64,000 nucleotides of DNA from Catellatospora citrea (GTDB lineage Bacteria > Actinomycetota > Actinomycetes > Mycobacteriales > Micromonosporaceae): contig NZ_RAPR01000003.1 of NCBI RefSeq assembly GCF_003610235.1, positions 62,001-126,000 on the forward strand, read 5' to 3'. Below, piece by piece: positions 10,201 to 18,463 of this stretch (position 1 is the stretch's first letter; the number at the start of each line of letters is the position of its first letter). Under the pieces are notes generated by a model. That model made no database searches. It was not told where the DNA came from and worked only from the letters and a program-made list of their open reading frames with translations. Both the position numbers and the translations under genes were made by a program.

Positions 10201-12673
10201 CGCCGCGCTGGACAAGACCGCCGGGCTCGTCGACGGGGCGGCGTTCGCCGACGTCTACCTGACGTGGGCCGACCAGCCCGACACGGACACCATGGCCACC
10301 ACCCTGCGCGAGGTGCTCGACCGCGCCGGGCTGCTGGACGCGCTCCGGCGGGTGACGGTGTCGGTGGCCGGGCCGACCGGCACCGCCATGCACCACCACT
10401 TCACGTTCCGGCCGGGACAGGGCGAGGACCGGGTCATCCGCGGGCTGCACCCGCAGATCGCCGAGCGCCTGCAGCTGCCGCGGCTGCGCAACTTCGACCT
10501 GACCCGCCTGCCGTCGATCGACGAAGAGGTCTACCTCTTCCGCTGCGTCGCGCCGGACAACCCGGCCGACGAGCGGCTGGCGGCGATGGCGCAGGTCCGC
10601 GACCTGACCCCGCTGCGCGACGCCGACGGCCGGGTGCAGGCCCTGCCGGCGCTGGAGGGCATGCTGGACGGCTGCCTGGACGCGATCCGCAAGGTCCAGG
10701 CCCGACGCCCGGCCAAGAAGCGCCTCGACACCAACCGCATCACGCTGTACGTCTGGCCGTCGAGCGAGCTGACCATGGACGACCTGAACACGGTCATCCA
10801 GCGCGTGCTGCCGCGCACCGCCGGGGCGGGCCTGGAGCAGGTGCTGGTGCTGGGCCGCCAGCGCGACGAGGTCACCGGTGAGATGGCCGACGTCGCGGTC
10901 GAGGTCTCCTTCGACACGGGCATGCGGATGTCGGTCACCGAGCCGACGACCGAGCCGATCGAGCCGCTGGACGACTACCGGCAGAAGGTGCTGTCCGCCC
11001 GCCGCCGCGGCACGACCTACCCGTACGAGCTGACCGGCCTGCTGTCCGGCAAGGGCGGCACGTTCACCGAGTACGACCTGGACGACAAGGGCGAGCTCGT
11101 GCCGGTGGAGCGGCCCAAGGGGCGCAACAAGGCGGGCATCGTCGCCGGTGTGGTCAGCACACCGACCGAGCGCTACCCCGAGGGCGTCACCCGGGTGGCG
11201 CTGCTGGGCGACCCGACCAAGGCGCTGGGCGCGCTGTCCGAGCCGGAGTGCGCGCGGATCATCGCGGCGCTGAACCTGGCCGAGCGGATGCAGGTGCCGG
11301 TCGACTGGTTCGCGCTGTCGGCGGGCGCGCGGATCTCCATGGACTCGGGCACCGAGAACATGGACTGGGTGGCCGCGGCGCTCAAGCGCATCGTCGAGTT
11401 CACCCAGGACGGCGGCGAGATCAACATCGTGGTCGCGGGCATCACGGTCGGCGCGCAGCCGTACTGGAACGCCGAGGCCACCATGCTGATGCACACCAAG
11501 GGCATCCTGGTGATGACCCCGGACTCGGCGATGGTGCTGACCGGCAAGCAGTCGCTGGACTTCTCCGGCGGCGTGTCGGCCGAGGACAACTTCGGCATCG
11601 GCGGCTACGACCGGGTGATGGGCCCCAACGGCCAGGCCCAGTACTGGGCCCCGGACCTGCGGGCCGCCCAGGACGTGCTGATGGCGCACCACGGGCACAC
11701 CTACATCGCGCCCGGTGAGGCCGGTCCGCGCCGGGCGGCCACCACCGACCCGACCGACCGCGACATCTCGCCGTTCCCGCACGCGGTGCCGGACAGCGAC
11801 TTCACCACCGTCGGGCAGATCTTCTCCAAGGAGCACAACCCCGACCGCAAGAAGCCGTTCGACATCCGCACCCTGATGCGGGCGCTCGCCGACCAGGACC
11901 ACGCGATCCTGGAGCGCTGGGCGGGCATGGCCGACGCCGAGACGACGGTCGTGCAGGACGTGCACCTGGGCGGCATCCCGGTGTGCCTGCTGGGCATCGA
12001 GTCCCGCTCGGTGCCGCGGCGCGGCTTCCCGCCCACCGACGGCCCGGACACGTACACCGCGGGCACGCTGTTCCCGCAGTCGTCGAAGAAGGCGGCGCGG
12101 GCCATCAACGCCGCGAGCGGCAACCGGCCGCTGGTGGTGCTGGCGAACCTGTCCGGCTTCGACGGCTCGCCGGAGTCGATGCGCAAGCTGCAGCTCGAGT
12201 ACGGCGCGGAGATCGGCCGGGCGATCGTGAACTTCCGCGGCCCGATCGTGTTCTGCGTGATCTCCCGGTATCACGGCGGCGCGTTCGTGGTGTTCTCCAA
12301 GGCGCTCAACCCGAACATGACGGTGCTCGCCCTGGAGGGCTCGTTCGCCTCGGTGCTCGGTGGCGCGCCGGCGGCGGCCGTGGTGTTCGCCGGTGACGTC
12401 AACGCGCGTACCGCCAAGGACTCGCGGGTCGTCGACCTGGAGTCGCGGATCGCCGCGGCGACCGGCGGCGAGAAGGCGGCCCTGGTCGGTCAGCTGCTCG
12501 ACGTGCGGGCCTCGGTCCGGGCGGAGAAGCTGAGCGAGGTCGCCGCCGAGTTCGACGGCGTGCACAGCATCCAGCGTGCGGTCCAGGTCGGCTCGGTCGA
12601 CGCGATCATCCGCCCGGAGGAGCTGCGCCCGCAGATCATCGCCGCGATCGAACGCGGCCTAGCGGCCGCCTGA
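7223..12673 (+). CDS. Single-chain biotin-dependent acyl-CoA carboxylase (BC-BCCP-CT fusion)
   Basis: 1816 residues. An N-terminal biotin carboxylase (about 1-460) has the ATP-grasp loop KATAGGGGRGIR and the active-site stretch EVNTRLQVEHPITE. A biotinyl domain follows with VLESMKMETVL (biotinylated Lys619). A central region (about 690-1150) resembles the ACC central domain, and a carboxyltransferase with both halves (about 1200-1780) ends the chain, containing GITVGAQPYWNAEATML and SRYHGGAFVVFS. It should carboxylate acetyl-, propionyl- or a longer acyl-CoA to the malonyl-type product. Most actinomycetes split these activities over separate subunits; this resembles the eukaryote-like single-chain form. 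GTG start with GGGAAGG about 9 nt upstream. Monocistronic, ending at a strong hairpin. Substrate chain length is not readable. Confidence 0.9.
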   Translation: MFSRIAIVNRGEAAMRLIHAVREINAESGAPPIETIALYTEAERTATFVREADDSYCLGPASARPYLDHAVLERALVEMQVDAAWVGWGFVAEDPAFAELCEKIGVTFIGPSAEAMRKLGDKIGSKLIAEEVGVPVAPWSRGAVESLEAATRSAAEIGYPLMLKATAGGGGRGIRVVRSDEELADAYERTSLEAKRAFGSGIVFLERLVTGARHVEVQVIADGQGTAWALGVRDCSVQRRNQKVIEESASPVLAPAQVAELKSAAERLALAVDYRGAGTVEFLYHPGEKLFAFLEVNTRLQVEHPITEATTDFDLVKAQIHVASGGRLGDLVPTEVGHAVEARLNAEDPDRDFAPSPGRIERLTLPAGPGVRVDTGVSEGDVIPADFDSMIAKIIAFGRTREEALGRLRRAVADTTVIIEGGATNKSFLLDLLDQPEVIDGSADTGWIDRVRAQGRLVSTKHSGIALAAAAIEAYEDEAQIERQRLLSTAHGGRPQVQHKSGRPIDLKLRGAAYRVSVAQIGPHRFRVGIGEAPTVDVELERFDEHTGRVLVNGRRFRLVTDTHGPIHLVEVDGVTHRVSRDEGGVLRSPAPALVVATPLQVGDEVEAGAPVLVLESMKMETVLRAPVKSKLREISVSVGSQVESGAPLMRLEPIGDGADDQAAATDAVDLELPPEPDGLTAEARVARGQADLRSLLLGYDLDPRDERRALSAYLAGRAELGRVPIEGEVELLQVFADLSELTRNRPAGEETKADTRVHSPREFFHAYLQSLDVDRAGLPDAFRQRLARVLAHYGIDGFDRTPELEEAVFRIFLAQQRSSADVAVIVSLLQRWLTEPIPGEAQRDAVGQALEHLIWATQVRFPVVGDLARSIVFRWAAQPMLRRKRAEVYNDVRDHLRHLDRDPAAADRDERIAQMVASPEPLVRLLGQRIGRKGVDNGPMLEVLSRRYYGNRGVSDTHCVEVAGHTFFTAAYDRDGERFQLISTATDFAELPAALDKTAGLVDGAAFADVYLTWADQPDTDTMATTLREVLDRAGLLDALRRVTVSVAGPTGTAMHHHFTFRPGQGEDRVIRGLHPQIAERLQLPRLRNFDLTRLPSIDEEVYLFRCVAPDNPADERLAAMAQVRDLTPLRDADGRVQALPALEGMLDGCLDAIRKVQARRPAKKRLDTNRITLYVWPSSELTMDDLNTVIQRVLPRTAGAGLEQVLVLGRQRDEVTGEMADVAVEVSFDTGMRMSVTEPTTEPIEPLDDYRQKVLSARRRGTTYPYELTGLLSGKGGTFTEYDLDDKGELVPVERPKGRNKAGIVAGVVSTPTERYPEGVTRVALLGDPTKALGALSEPECARIIAALNLAERMQVPVDWFALSAGARISMDSGTENMDWVAAALKRIVEFTQDGGEINIVVAGITVGAQPYWNAEATMLMHTKGILVMTPDSAMVLTGKQSLDFSGGVSAEDNFGIGGYDRVMGPNGQAQYWAPDLRAAQDVLMAHHGHTYIAPGEAGPRRAATTDPTDRDISPFPHAVPDSDFTTVGQIFSKEHNPDRKKPFDIRTLMRALADQDHAILERWAGMADAETTVVQDVHLGGIPVCLLGIESRSVPRRGFPPTDGPDTYTAGTLFPQSSKKAARAINAASGNRPLVVLANLSGFDGSPESMRKLQLEYGAEIGRAIVNFRGPIVFCVISRYHGGAFVVFSKALNPNMTVLALEGSFASVLGGAPAAAVVFAGDVNARTAKDSRVVDLESRIAAATGGEKAALVGQLLDVRASVRAEKLSEVAAEFDGVHSIQRAVQVGSVDAIIRPEELRPQIIAAIERGLAAA

Positions 12674-12697
12674 CCCACCCCGCCGCACAGCCATGCG

Positions 12698-12758
12698 GCA
12701 ACTTTTAAAGACTTGCGCCCTCGTCCACCCGGCGAGGGCGCAAGTCTTTAAAAGTTGC
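12698..12758. terminator. Bidirectional terminator with perfect 26-bp stem
   Basis: The arms 12698-12723 and 12733-12758 are exact reverse complements (26 bp, 9-nt loop). The stem starts with GCAACTTTTAAAG, so either strand ends in a T-rich run within the outer stem. It lies between the convergent carboxylase and MarR genes and would stop transcription from both sides. Confidence 0.85.
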
Positions 12759-12782
12759 GCCAGGTGGGCGGGGCGGCGGGTT

Positions 12783-13196
12783 TCAGGTCAGGGTGCGCAG
12801 GATGCGGCTTAGGTGGGCGCGGTCGTCCGGGCTGAGGGCGCTGAAGAAGCGGTCGGCTTCGGCGCGGCGGGCGGCTTCGATCGCGCGGAGCGCGTCGCGG
12901 CCGGGGTCGGTCAGCGCCACCAGCGTCGCACGGCGGTCGGCCGGGTCGGCGCGGCGTTCGACCAGGCCGCGGGCCTGCAGGTCGTCGACGACCTCGGTGG
13001 CCGAGCGCGGGGCGATACGCAGCTGCTCGGCCAGCTCGCTGAGACGTAAGGCGTCCTGGCGGCCGAGCACGTTCAATGCCCGCGACTGAGACGGGGTGAT
13101 CTGCCAGGGCGCGAGGGCGTCCTTGGTGAGGTGCCGCAGGTGGCGGGCGACCGCCCAGAAGGCCTCCGACAGGCCCGTCTCCTCGTGCTGGTCCAC
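12783..13196 (-). CDS. MarR-family transcriptional regulator
   Basis: 137 residues. The winged helix-turn-helix is clear: LRLSELAEQLRIAPRSATEVVDDLQARGLVERR followed by the wing RRADPADRRATLVALT (about residues 45-105), flanked by the dimerisation helices. MarR proteins are ligand-relieved repressors. The gene is divergent from the ABC exporter at 13277, and an inverted repeat in the 80-bp gap is a probable operator, so it most likely represses the exporter and itself. GTG start chosen because the protein aligns from MDQHEETGLSEAFW; a longer upstream opening lacks support. Confidence 0.88.
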   Translation of the reverse strand: MDQHEETGLSEAFWAVARHLRHLTKDALAPWQITPSQSRALNVLGRQDALRLSELAEQLRIAPRSATEVVDDLQARGLVERRADPADRRATLVALTDPGRDALRAIEAARRAEADRFFSALSPDDRAHLSRILRTLT

Positions 13197-13225
13197 GGGA
13201 ATACGGTACCAGTGGTTGCTGTTGG

Positions 13226-13249
13226 AACCTCATGTTGAGGTAACCTCAG
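13226..13249. promoter_or_regulatory. Probable MarR operator
   Basis: ACCTCA-TGT-TGAGGT (13227-13241) is a perfect 6+6 inverted repeat, and AACCTCA occurs again at 13242-13248, giving a 16-nt direct repeat. It is centred between the divergent marR-type gene and the ABC exporter. Binding by the adjacent regulator is inferred from position and symmetry. Confidence 0.6.
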
Positions 13250-13276
13250 CATCCACCTACGAAGGGACCACCCCCC

Positions 13277-15079
13277 TTGGATACCCCGATCATGGAACGA
13301 GGAGGCCGCCGCGGCGGCCCGCACACCGTCACCGCCGAGGAGAAGGCGCAGGCCCGAGAGGTCTCGCTGCGCCGCATCGGCCGTCTGTTCACCGCCCACC
13401 GCTGGCAGCTCGCCGTGGTCACCGCGATCATCGTGGCATCGTCCGTGATCGCGATGGCCTCGCCGTTCCTGCTGCGCGAGGTCATCGACGTCGCCCTGCC
13501 CAAGGCCGACCTGACGCTGCTGGTCTGGCTGGTGCTCGGCATGGTCGCCGTCGCCGCGCTCACGTCCGCGCTCGGCGTCGTCCAGACCTGGATCTCCACC
13601 ACCGTCGGCCAGCAGATCATGCACCGGCTGCGCACCGAGGTCTTCGCCCATCTGCACCGCCAGTCGATCGCCTTCTTCACCCGCACCCGCACCGGCGAGG
13701 TGCAATCCCGCATCACCAACGACATCGGCGGCATGCAGTCCGTGGTCACCTCGACCGCGACCTCCGTCGCCTCGAACCTCACCACCACCGTCGCCACCGC
13801 CGTGGCCATGGCCGCCCTGTCCTGGCGGCTGTCGCTGGTCTCGCTGGTCGTGGTGCCCCCGGCCGTCTACCTGACCCGCCGGGTCGCCCTCATGCGCCGC
13901 ACCATCACCGCGCAGCGCCAGCGCGAGCTGGCCGACCTCAACGTCACCATCGACGAGGGCCTGTCGATCAGCGGCGTGCAGCTGAGCAAGACCACCGGCA
14001 CCGGCCCCGCGCTCGTCGAGCGCTTCACCGGCTCCTCGTCCCGCCTCATCGACCTGGAGCTGCGCTCGGAGCTGGCCGGCCGCTGGCGCATGGCCTCGAT
14101 GAGCATCATCTTCGCCGCCATCCCCGCGGTCATCTACCTCAGCGCGGGCCTGCCCGCGACCGCCGGCACGCTGAGCATCGGCACCCTGGTCGCGTTCACC
14201 GCGCTGCAGGCCAACCTGTTCCGGCCGCTGATGGGCCTGCTCAACGTCGGCGTATCGCTGACCAGTTCGCTGGCCCTGTTCGCCCGCATCTTCGAATACC
14301 TGGACCTGCCGGTCGACGTCGACGACCCCGCGCACCCGGTCGAACTCGACCCCGCCCGCGTCGCCGGGCATCTGCGCCTGGAGGACGTCACCTTCGCCTA
14401 CCCCGGCAGCGAGACCGCCGCGGTCGCGGGCGTCAGCCTCGACGTGCCCGCGGGCACCTCGCTGGCCCTGGTCGGCGAGACGGGCTCGGGCAAGAGCACC
14501 ATCGCCGCGCTGATCTCCCGGCTCTACGACCCGGCCGCCGGCCGCATCACCGTCGACGGCGTCGACCTGCGCGACCTGCGGCTGGCCGACCTGGCCCGGA
14601 TCGTCGGCGTGGTCAGCCAGGAGACCTACCTGCTGCACACCACGATCAGGGAGAACCTGCGCTACGTGAAGCCGACCGCCACCGACGCCGAGATCGAGCA
14701 GGCCGCCCGCGCGGCACAGATCCACGACCTGATCACGGGCCTGCCCGAGGGCTACGACACCGTCGTGGGCTCCCGCGGGCACCGCTTCTCCGGCGGCGAG
14801 AAGCAGCGCATCGCCATCGCGCGCACGCTGCTGCGCGACCCGCGCATCCTGGTGCTCGACGAGGCCACCAGCGCCCTGGACACCCAGACCGAACGGGCCG
14901 TGCAGCGCGCGCTCGACGAGCTGAGCCGCGGGCGCACCACGATCACCATCGCGCACCGGATGTCGACCGTGCGCGACGCCGACCAGATCGCGGTGCTCGA
15001 CCACGGCCGCATCCTCGAATCCGGCTCGCACCGCAACCTCGTCGAGGTCGGCGGCCGCTACGCCGCCCTGGCCGCGTAG
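13277..15079 (+). CDS. ABC multidrug-type exporter (TMD-NBD, probable homodimer)
   Basis: 600 residues. Exporter-type TMD (about 40-330) with six helices, then a complete ATPase domain: Walker [10 protein letters not shown], signature FSGGEKQR, Walker B with glutamate [11 protein letters not shown], and H-loop IAHRMST. All catalytic elements are canonical, unlike the other two ABC systems in the window, so it can act as a homodimer. The TTG at 13277 has GAAGGGA 10 nt upstream; an ATG five codons later (13292) is the alternative start. It is divergent from the MarR gene, which suggests ligand-induced efflux. Substrate not readable. Confidence 0.88.
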   Translation: MDTPIMERGGRRGGPHTVTAEEKAQAREVSLRRIGRLFTAHRWQLAVVTAIIVASSVIAMASPFLLREVIDVALPKADLTLLVWLVLGMVAVAALTSALGVVQTWISTTVGQQIMHRLRTEVFAHLHRQSIAFFTRTRTGEVQSRITNDIGGMQSVVTSTATSVASNLTTTVATAVAMAALSWRLSLVSLVVVPPAVYLTRRVALMRRTITAQRQRELADLNVTIDEGLSISGVQLSKTTGTGPALVERFTGSSSRLIDLELRSELAGRWRMASMSIIFAAIPAVIYLSAGLPATAGTLSIGTLVAFTALQANLFRPLMGLLNVGVSLTSSLALFARIFEYLDLPVDVDDPAHPVELDPARVAGHLRLEDVTFAYPGSETAAVAGVSLDVPAGTSLALVGETGSGKSTIAALISRLYDPAAGRITVDGVDLRDLRLADLARIVGVVSQETYLLHTTIRENLRYVKPTATDAEIEQAARAAQIHDLITGLPEGYDTVVGSRGHRFSGGEKQRIAIARTLLRDPRILVLDEATSALDTQTERAVQRALDELSRGRTTITIAHRMSTVRDADQIAVLDHGRILESGSHRNLVEVGGRYAALAA

Positions 15080-15177
15080 CGGGCCCGGCCACTTCGAGAA
15101 CTCACGGCGCCGATCGGGAACCCGAGCGGTCCCGGAACGGTCGGTGTGGTGCGGAGTGGATCGTGAAAGGTGGCCCG

Positions 15178-16152
15178 ATGGCGGAGGAGATGGAGCTGAT
15201 GACCGAGACGCAGCAGGATGCGTACCGGTCCCTGGTTCAACTGGACGGGGGCCGGGCCGCCGATGTCGCCGCGCTCGGCGCCCTGTCGCACGCGCAGGCG
15301 GCGGCGGCCCTGCAGGCCCTGCTGGAGGCCGGGTTGGCGGTCGTCGAGCCCGGCCCGGACCCGGTGTTCCGGCCGCTGCCGCCGGAGGTGGCGCTCGGCG
15401 CGAGCCTGCTGCGGCGGCAGGAGGCCCTCGAACGGGGCCGCCGGATCATGACCGACCTGCACGAGCAGTATCGGGCCGCCAGCCGCCAGCGATCCGAACA
15501 GGTCGCCGAACTGGTCGTCGGCGCGGAGCCGCTGCGCCGGCGGCTGCGGCAGGTGCAGGACCTGGCCGGCGGCGAGCTGCTGTGGTTCTGCCGCGCCAAT
15601 CCGGTCGCGCTGGCCAGCGGCGAGAACACGGCAGAGTTCGACGCGCTCGCCCGGGGCGTCGTCAGCCGTGCCGTCTACGAGCGGGAACCCCTGCTGGCAC
15701 CCGGCGTGCTCGACAACGTGGCGGAGGGGATCCGCCGCGGCCAGGTTGCCCGGGCCACGCAGTCGCTGCCGGTGCGGATGCTGATCGCCGACCGGACGAC
15801 GGCGGTGCTGTCGCTGATCCGCGAGCCCGGCGACGCCCCCGGCCCCCGCGCCGCGGTGATCAATAACGGTGAACTGCTGCACGCGCTGGTGGACTTGTTC
15901 GACGGCCACTGGGAGACGGCGGTGCCGATCCGGGTCACCGGGGGCGGCACCGATCACCCGGAAGGCCCTGCCGAAGCCGAACTGTACGTGCTGTCACTGG
16001 TCGTCGGCGGGGTGCCCGACAAGGCGATCGCGTCCCAGCTGGGCGTCAGCCGGCGCACCGTGCAGCGGCGGCTGGATCGGCTGATGGCGCTGGCGGGCGT
16101 GGACACCCGGGCAGGCCTGGCCTACCAGGCGGCGCGCCGCGGCTGGTTGTGA
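15178..16152 (+). CDS. TrmB-like / LuxR-type HTH transcriptional regulator
   Basis: 324 residues. The N-terminus (about 1-75: TETQQDAYRSLVQLDGGRAADVAALGALSHAQAAAALQ) reads as a TrmB-like winged helix. The middle (about 110-240) resembles the ligand or phospholipase D-like domain seen in such actinobacterial regulators. The C-terminus is a LuxR/GerE-type HTH (AELYVLSLVVGGVPDKAIASQLGVSRRTVQRRLDRL, about 265-310). The ATG at 15178 has GAAAGG 8 nt upstream, and longer in-frame openings are not coding. Such proteins are often regulators of nearby secondary metabolism, but no target is evident here. The IS element lies directly downstream. Confidence 0.75.
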   Translation: MAEEMELMTETQQDAYRSLVQLDGGRAADVAALGALSHAQAAAALQALLEAGLAVVEPGPDPVFRPLPPEVALGASLLRRQEALERGRRIMTDLHEQYRAASRQRSEQVAELVVGAEPLRRRLRQVQDLAGGELLWFCRANPVALASGENTAEFDALARGVVSRAVYEREPLLAPGVLDNVAEGIRRGQVARATQSLPVRMLIADRTTAVLSLIREPGDAPGPRAAVINNGELLHALVDLFDGHWETAVPIRVTGGGTDHPEGPAEAELYVLSLVVGGVPDKAIASQLGVSRRTVQRRLDRLMALAGVDTRAGLAYQAARRGWL

Positions 16153-16214
16153 CCGAGGGGCAGCGTCGACGGGCCGGCCGCCCTCGCTGACGATGTCGTT
16201 GAGCTGGTCTGATG

Positions 16215-17425
16215 TCAACTACCCGGCCATAAAGGGCCGGGCTTGCGGGTCTCTCTTCCTCGCTGGCTGCGAGGTGAGGCCGCGTGTGGGCGGTTGACTG
16301 CGCCCCAGCGCTCAACGCCGCGTTGGGCGATGTTGAGGGCTGCGTTGTGATCGGCGTGGGCAACGACCCCGCATGATCGACAGGTGAAGGTTTCCTGGTC
16401 GGGGCGGTTGCGCTTGTCGCGGTGCCCGCACCGGTTGCAGGTCTGGGAGGTGTACCGCGGGTCGACTTGGACCAGCGGCACCCCTGCCCGGCGCGCCTTG
16501 TAGGTCAGGAACGCGCCGAACTGGTGGAACGACCATGAACTGAGTGTGACCCGTTGGGGCTTTCGGAGCCGGACCCGGTCGCGGATGCCCGTCAGGTTCT
16601 CGACGGCGATACCGCGGCCGGTGCGTGCAGCCTCGGTCACGATGGTCTTGGCGATGCGGTGGTTGACGTTCGCGGCGTGCCGCGCTTCCTTCTTGCGGCG
16701 TCGGGCCAGTAGTCGCCTGGCCGACTTGGTGCCTTTGCGTTGCAGCCGGGCCCGCAGTCGTAGTTGGCGGCGGCGGTAGCCGTTGAGCCGGGCTCCGGTG
16801 TGGCGGTTGCCGTCGGAGTCGTAGGCGATGTTGACGATGCCCATGTCCACGCCGACGAAGCCTTCAGGTTCGTACGTCGGCGGCTCGGTTACCTCGACGC
16901 TGGCGTAGAGGAACCACATGCCGTCGCGGTGGACCAGGTCGGACTCCCCGACCGGTAGGGTCGCGAGGGCTTTGATCCGGTCCGGCGATCCGGTGTACGC
17001 GACCGCCTTGCGCCGTCCGTCAACCGTCCAGATCGACACGGTGCGAGCATCGTGCTGCCAGGACAGCATCCGTGCGTCGTAGGGCTGTGCAGCATCCCAC
17101 CGGAAGGAGACCGGGTTGGTTTCGGCGTTGTGGCGGCGTTTTGACCCCGGTTTGCCGAGGTTCCCGGCGCGGATGTTGGCTTTAACGTCTTGTACGCGTC
17201 GCTGACCTTCTTGATGACATGCTGGGCCGCTTGCGCACCGAGCCGATGCTCGTCCTTGATCGCATGGTAGGCGTGTTTGCGCAGGTCATAGTTACGGTAG
17301 ACGCCGCTGTGCCGGGCCACGACGGCGACCTGTGACGCTGCGGTGTTGCAGGCGCGCAGTGTCGCCGCCAGGGCCAACGCCTGCTGCGCCGTAGGCTGGA
17401 GTTTGATCTGCACCACCAGCTTCAC
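16215..17425 (-). pseudogene. tnpB: tnpB, RNA-guided nuclease of IS605 type, frameshifted
   Basis: The N-terminal part (from the ATG at 17425, MKLVVQIKLQPTAQQ...) and the C-terminal part lie in different frames. The switch falls at about 17180-17186, after KTLK, where one base appears to be missing in TTAAAGCC. Translating across it gives a continuous TnpB: KTLK-ANIRAGNLGKPGSKR. Downstream, the nuclease core is complete: RuvC aspartate in GVDMGIVN, glutamate in GIAVENLTG, zinc finger CNRCGH...CRSCG, and the final aspartate in HADHNAALNI. The reading frame runs through the end hairpin, as expected for a gene whose 3' region encodes the guide RNA. A -1 programmed shift is possible but no strong slippery run is present; decay is likelier. 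Confidence 0.85.
16222..16241 (-). ncRNA. End hairpin and probable 3' part of the TnpB guide RNA
   Basis: CCCGGCC (16222-16228) and GGCCGGG (16235-16241) flank a 6-nt loop, overlapping the last codons of tnpB. In characterised TnpB systems the omega RNA comes from this 3' end and the guide is the flanking host DNA, here just below about 16214. Whether an RNA is made from this damaged element is unknown. Confidence 0.4.
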
Positions 17426-17463
17426 CAGCCGACGGTAGCATTTGGACTGTCGGCTCTCGATGG

Positions 17464-17877
17464 ATGCCCGATCCCGACGTACGGAGCGGCTGTAGCGTCG
17501 TCCACCAGCACGCGCAATTGGTGTTTACCACGCAGTACCGACCCGGGGCGCTCACCGGCCCGATCCTCACCCCATGCGAAGAGATCATGCGCGCGGTGTG
17601 TGCCGACTTTGGTGGCGAGTTACATGAGTTCAACGGCGAAATCGACCAAGCCCATCTGGTCGTGCACTAACCACCCGCCGTGCGGATCTCGAAACTGGTC
17701 AACAGCCTCAAAGGGGTCTCAGCCCGATCCCTGCGTCAGGAGTTCCGTGTCCATCTGTCCCGCTATCTGTGGGGCGGGCACCTGTGGTCGCCGTCGTACT
17801 TTGCCGGGTCCTGTGGCGGAGCGCCGCTGGCCATAGTCAATGATTACATCAAGAACCAGAAACGCCCGGCTGGGTGA
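17464..17877 (+). pseudogene. tnpA: tnpA, IS200-type Y1 transposase, nonsense mutation
   Basis: The first part ends at a TAA (17668-17670) inside the HUH region, in the context DQAHLVVH-stop-PP, where relatives usually read DHVHLLVHYPP. Translation continues in the same frame to the TGA at 17877 with KLVNSLKGVSARSLRQEF, RYLWGGHLWSPSYFAGS and the region of the catalytic tyrosine, DYIKNQKRP. Besides the stop, the first histidine of the HUH metal-binding pair is Gln, and an N-terminal His (HAQLVF) also appears changed. It is therefore dead by several independent mutations. It is divergent from tnpB, as in many IS605 relatives. Confidence 0.85.
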
Positions 17878-17888
17878 CGACTTTCCTG

Positions 17889-17906
17889 CCGGCCTTGAAG
17901 GGCCGG
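17889..17906. repeat. tnpA-side end hairpin of the IS element
   Basis: CCGGCC (17889-17894), loop TTGAAG, GGCCGG (17901-17906), just after the tnpA remnant. Its core GCCTTGAAGGG recurs at 7179-7189. Confidence 0.65.
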
Positions 17907-17962
17907 GGTTCCAGCCTTAACCACTGCCGAACTCGTCCATGACGGCGGGAGGAGGACCCGGC

Positions 17963-18457
17963 ATGACCCGGCACCGCTTCCACGGCGACGAAGCCCGGTT
18001 CGACGTGCTCGCCGAGTTAGTCACGGCGCGGTTCCCGCAGGCCCGGTACGTCGCCGACGTGGCCGGCGGCCAGGGCATGCTGACCCGGCTGCTGCGCAAG
18101 CGGTTCGGCCTGGAGGCCGAGGTCGTGGATCCCCGGGGCTGGACGCTCAAGGGTGTGCCGGCCCGCGCCGAGCCTTACCTGGCGACGCTGGCCGACTATT
18201 ACGACCTGATCGTGGGCCTGCACCCGGACGAGGCGCTGCGCGAGGTGGTGGACTCGGCGCGGGTGCGTCCCGTGCTGGTCGTGCCCTGCTGCAACTTCTG
18301 GGACCGCGACCGCAAGCTGGGCCGCGACGAGCTGCTGACCGCGATCACCGCCCATCACCGCGCCCTCGGCGGCCGGGCCGAGCACGTCGAGCTGGCCTTC
18401 CGCGGCCCGAAGAACCACGCCCTGATCCTGCTGCCGCCGCCGACGCGCAACGGCTGA
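17963..18457 (+). CDS. Class I SAM-dependent methyltransferase-like protein
   Basis: 164 residues. A Rossmann-type nucleotide-binding start is visible: YVADVAGGQGMLTRLLRKRFGLEAEVVDPRG (motif I with GGQG, then an acidic residue at the end of strand 2). DLIVGLHPDEALREVV (motif IV region) and VLVVPCCNFWDRD follow. The ATG at 17963 is chosen over 17939 because GGAGGAGG lies 8 nt before it. It begins right after the IS element end and converges on the small membrane protein with a 6-nt gap. The short length means no recognisable substrate domain; function beyond probable SAM binding is unknown. Confidence 0.65.
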   Translation: MTRHRFHGDEARFDVLAELVTARFPQARYVADVAGGQGMLTRLLRKRFGLEAEVVDPRGWTLKGVPARAEPYLATLADYYDLIVGLHPDEALREVVDSARVRPVLVVPCCNFWDRDRKLGRDELLTAITAHHRALGGRAEHVELAFRGPKNHALILLPPPTRNG

Positions 18458-18463
18458 CGCCGG

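Larger units (their letters stand above)
16210..17925. mobile_element. Decayed IS200/IS605-family element
   Basis: Divergent tnpB (minus) and tnpA (plus) remnants lie between two subterminal hairpins: CCCGGCC-ATAAAG-GGCCGGG at 16222-16241 and CCGGCC-TTGAAG-GGCCGG at 17889-17906. IS200/IS605 elements move as single strands, use such hairpins as ends and leave no target duplication, so exact ends cannot be set by eye. Both genes carry disabling changes, so autonomous movement is unlikely. Confidence 0.85.

Noticed and set aside
7199..12565. 1788-codon open frame on the minus strand opposite the carboxylase gene
   Set aside because: It is a GC-rich antisense shadow: composition is Arg/Gly/His/Gln-rich without domains, and the plus strand encodes a recognisable enzyme over the same bases.
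13096..15177. N-terminal extension of the HTH regulator (open frame from 13096)
   Set aside because: It overlaps the ABC exporter in another frame and has no domain content; ATG 15178 has a good ribosome site.
17160..17200. Programmed -1 frameshift in tnpB
   Set aside because: The site TTAAAGCC is not a strong slippery heptamer, no stimulatory structure is evident, and the neighbouring tnpA is clearly decayed. A single-base deletion is simpler.
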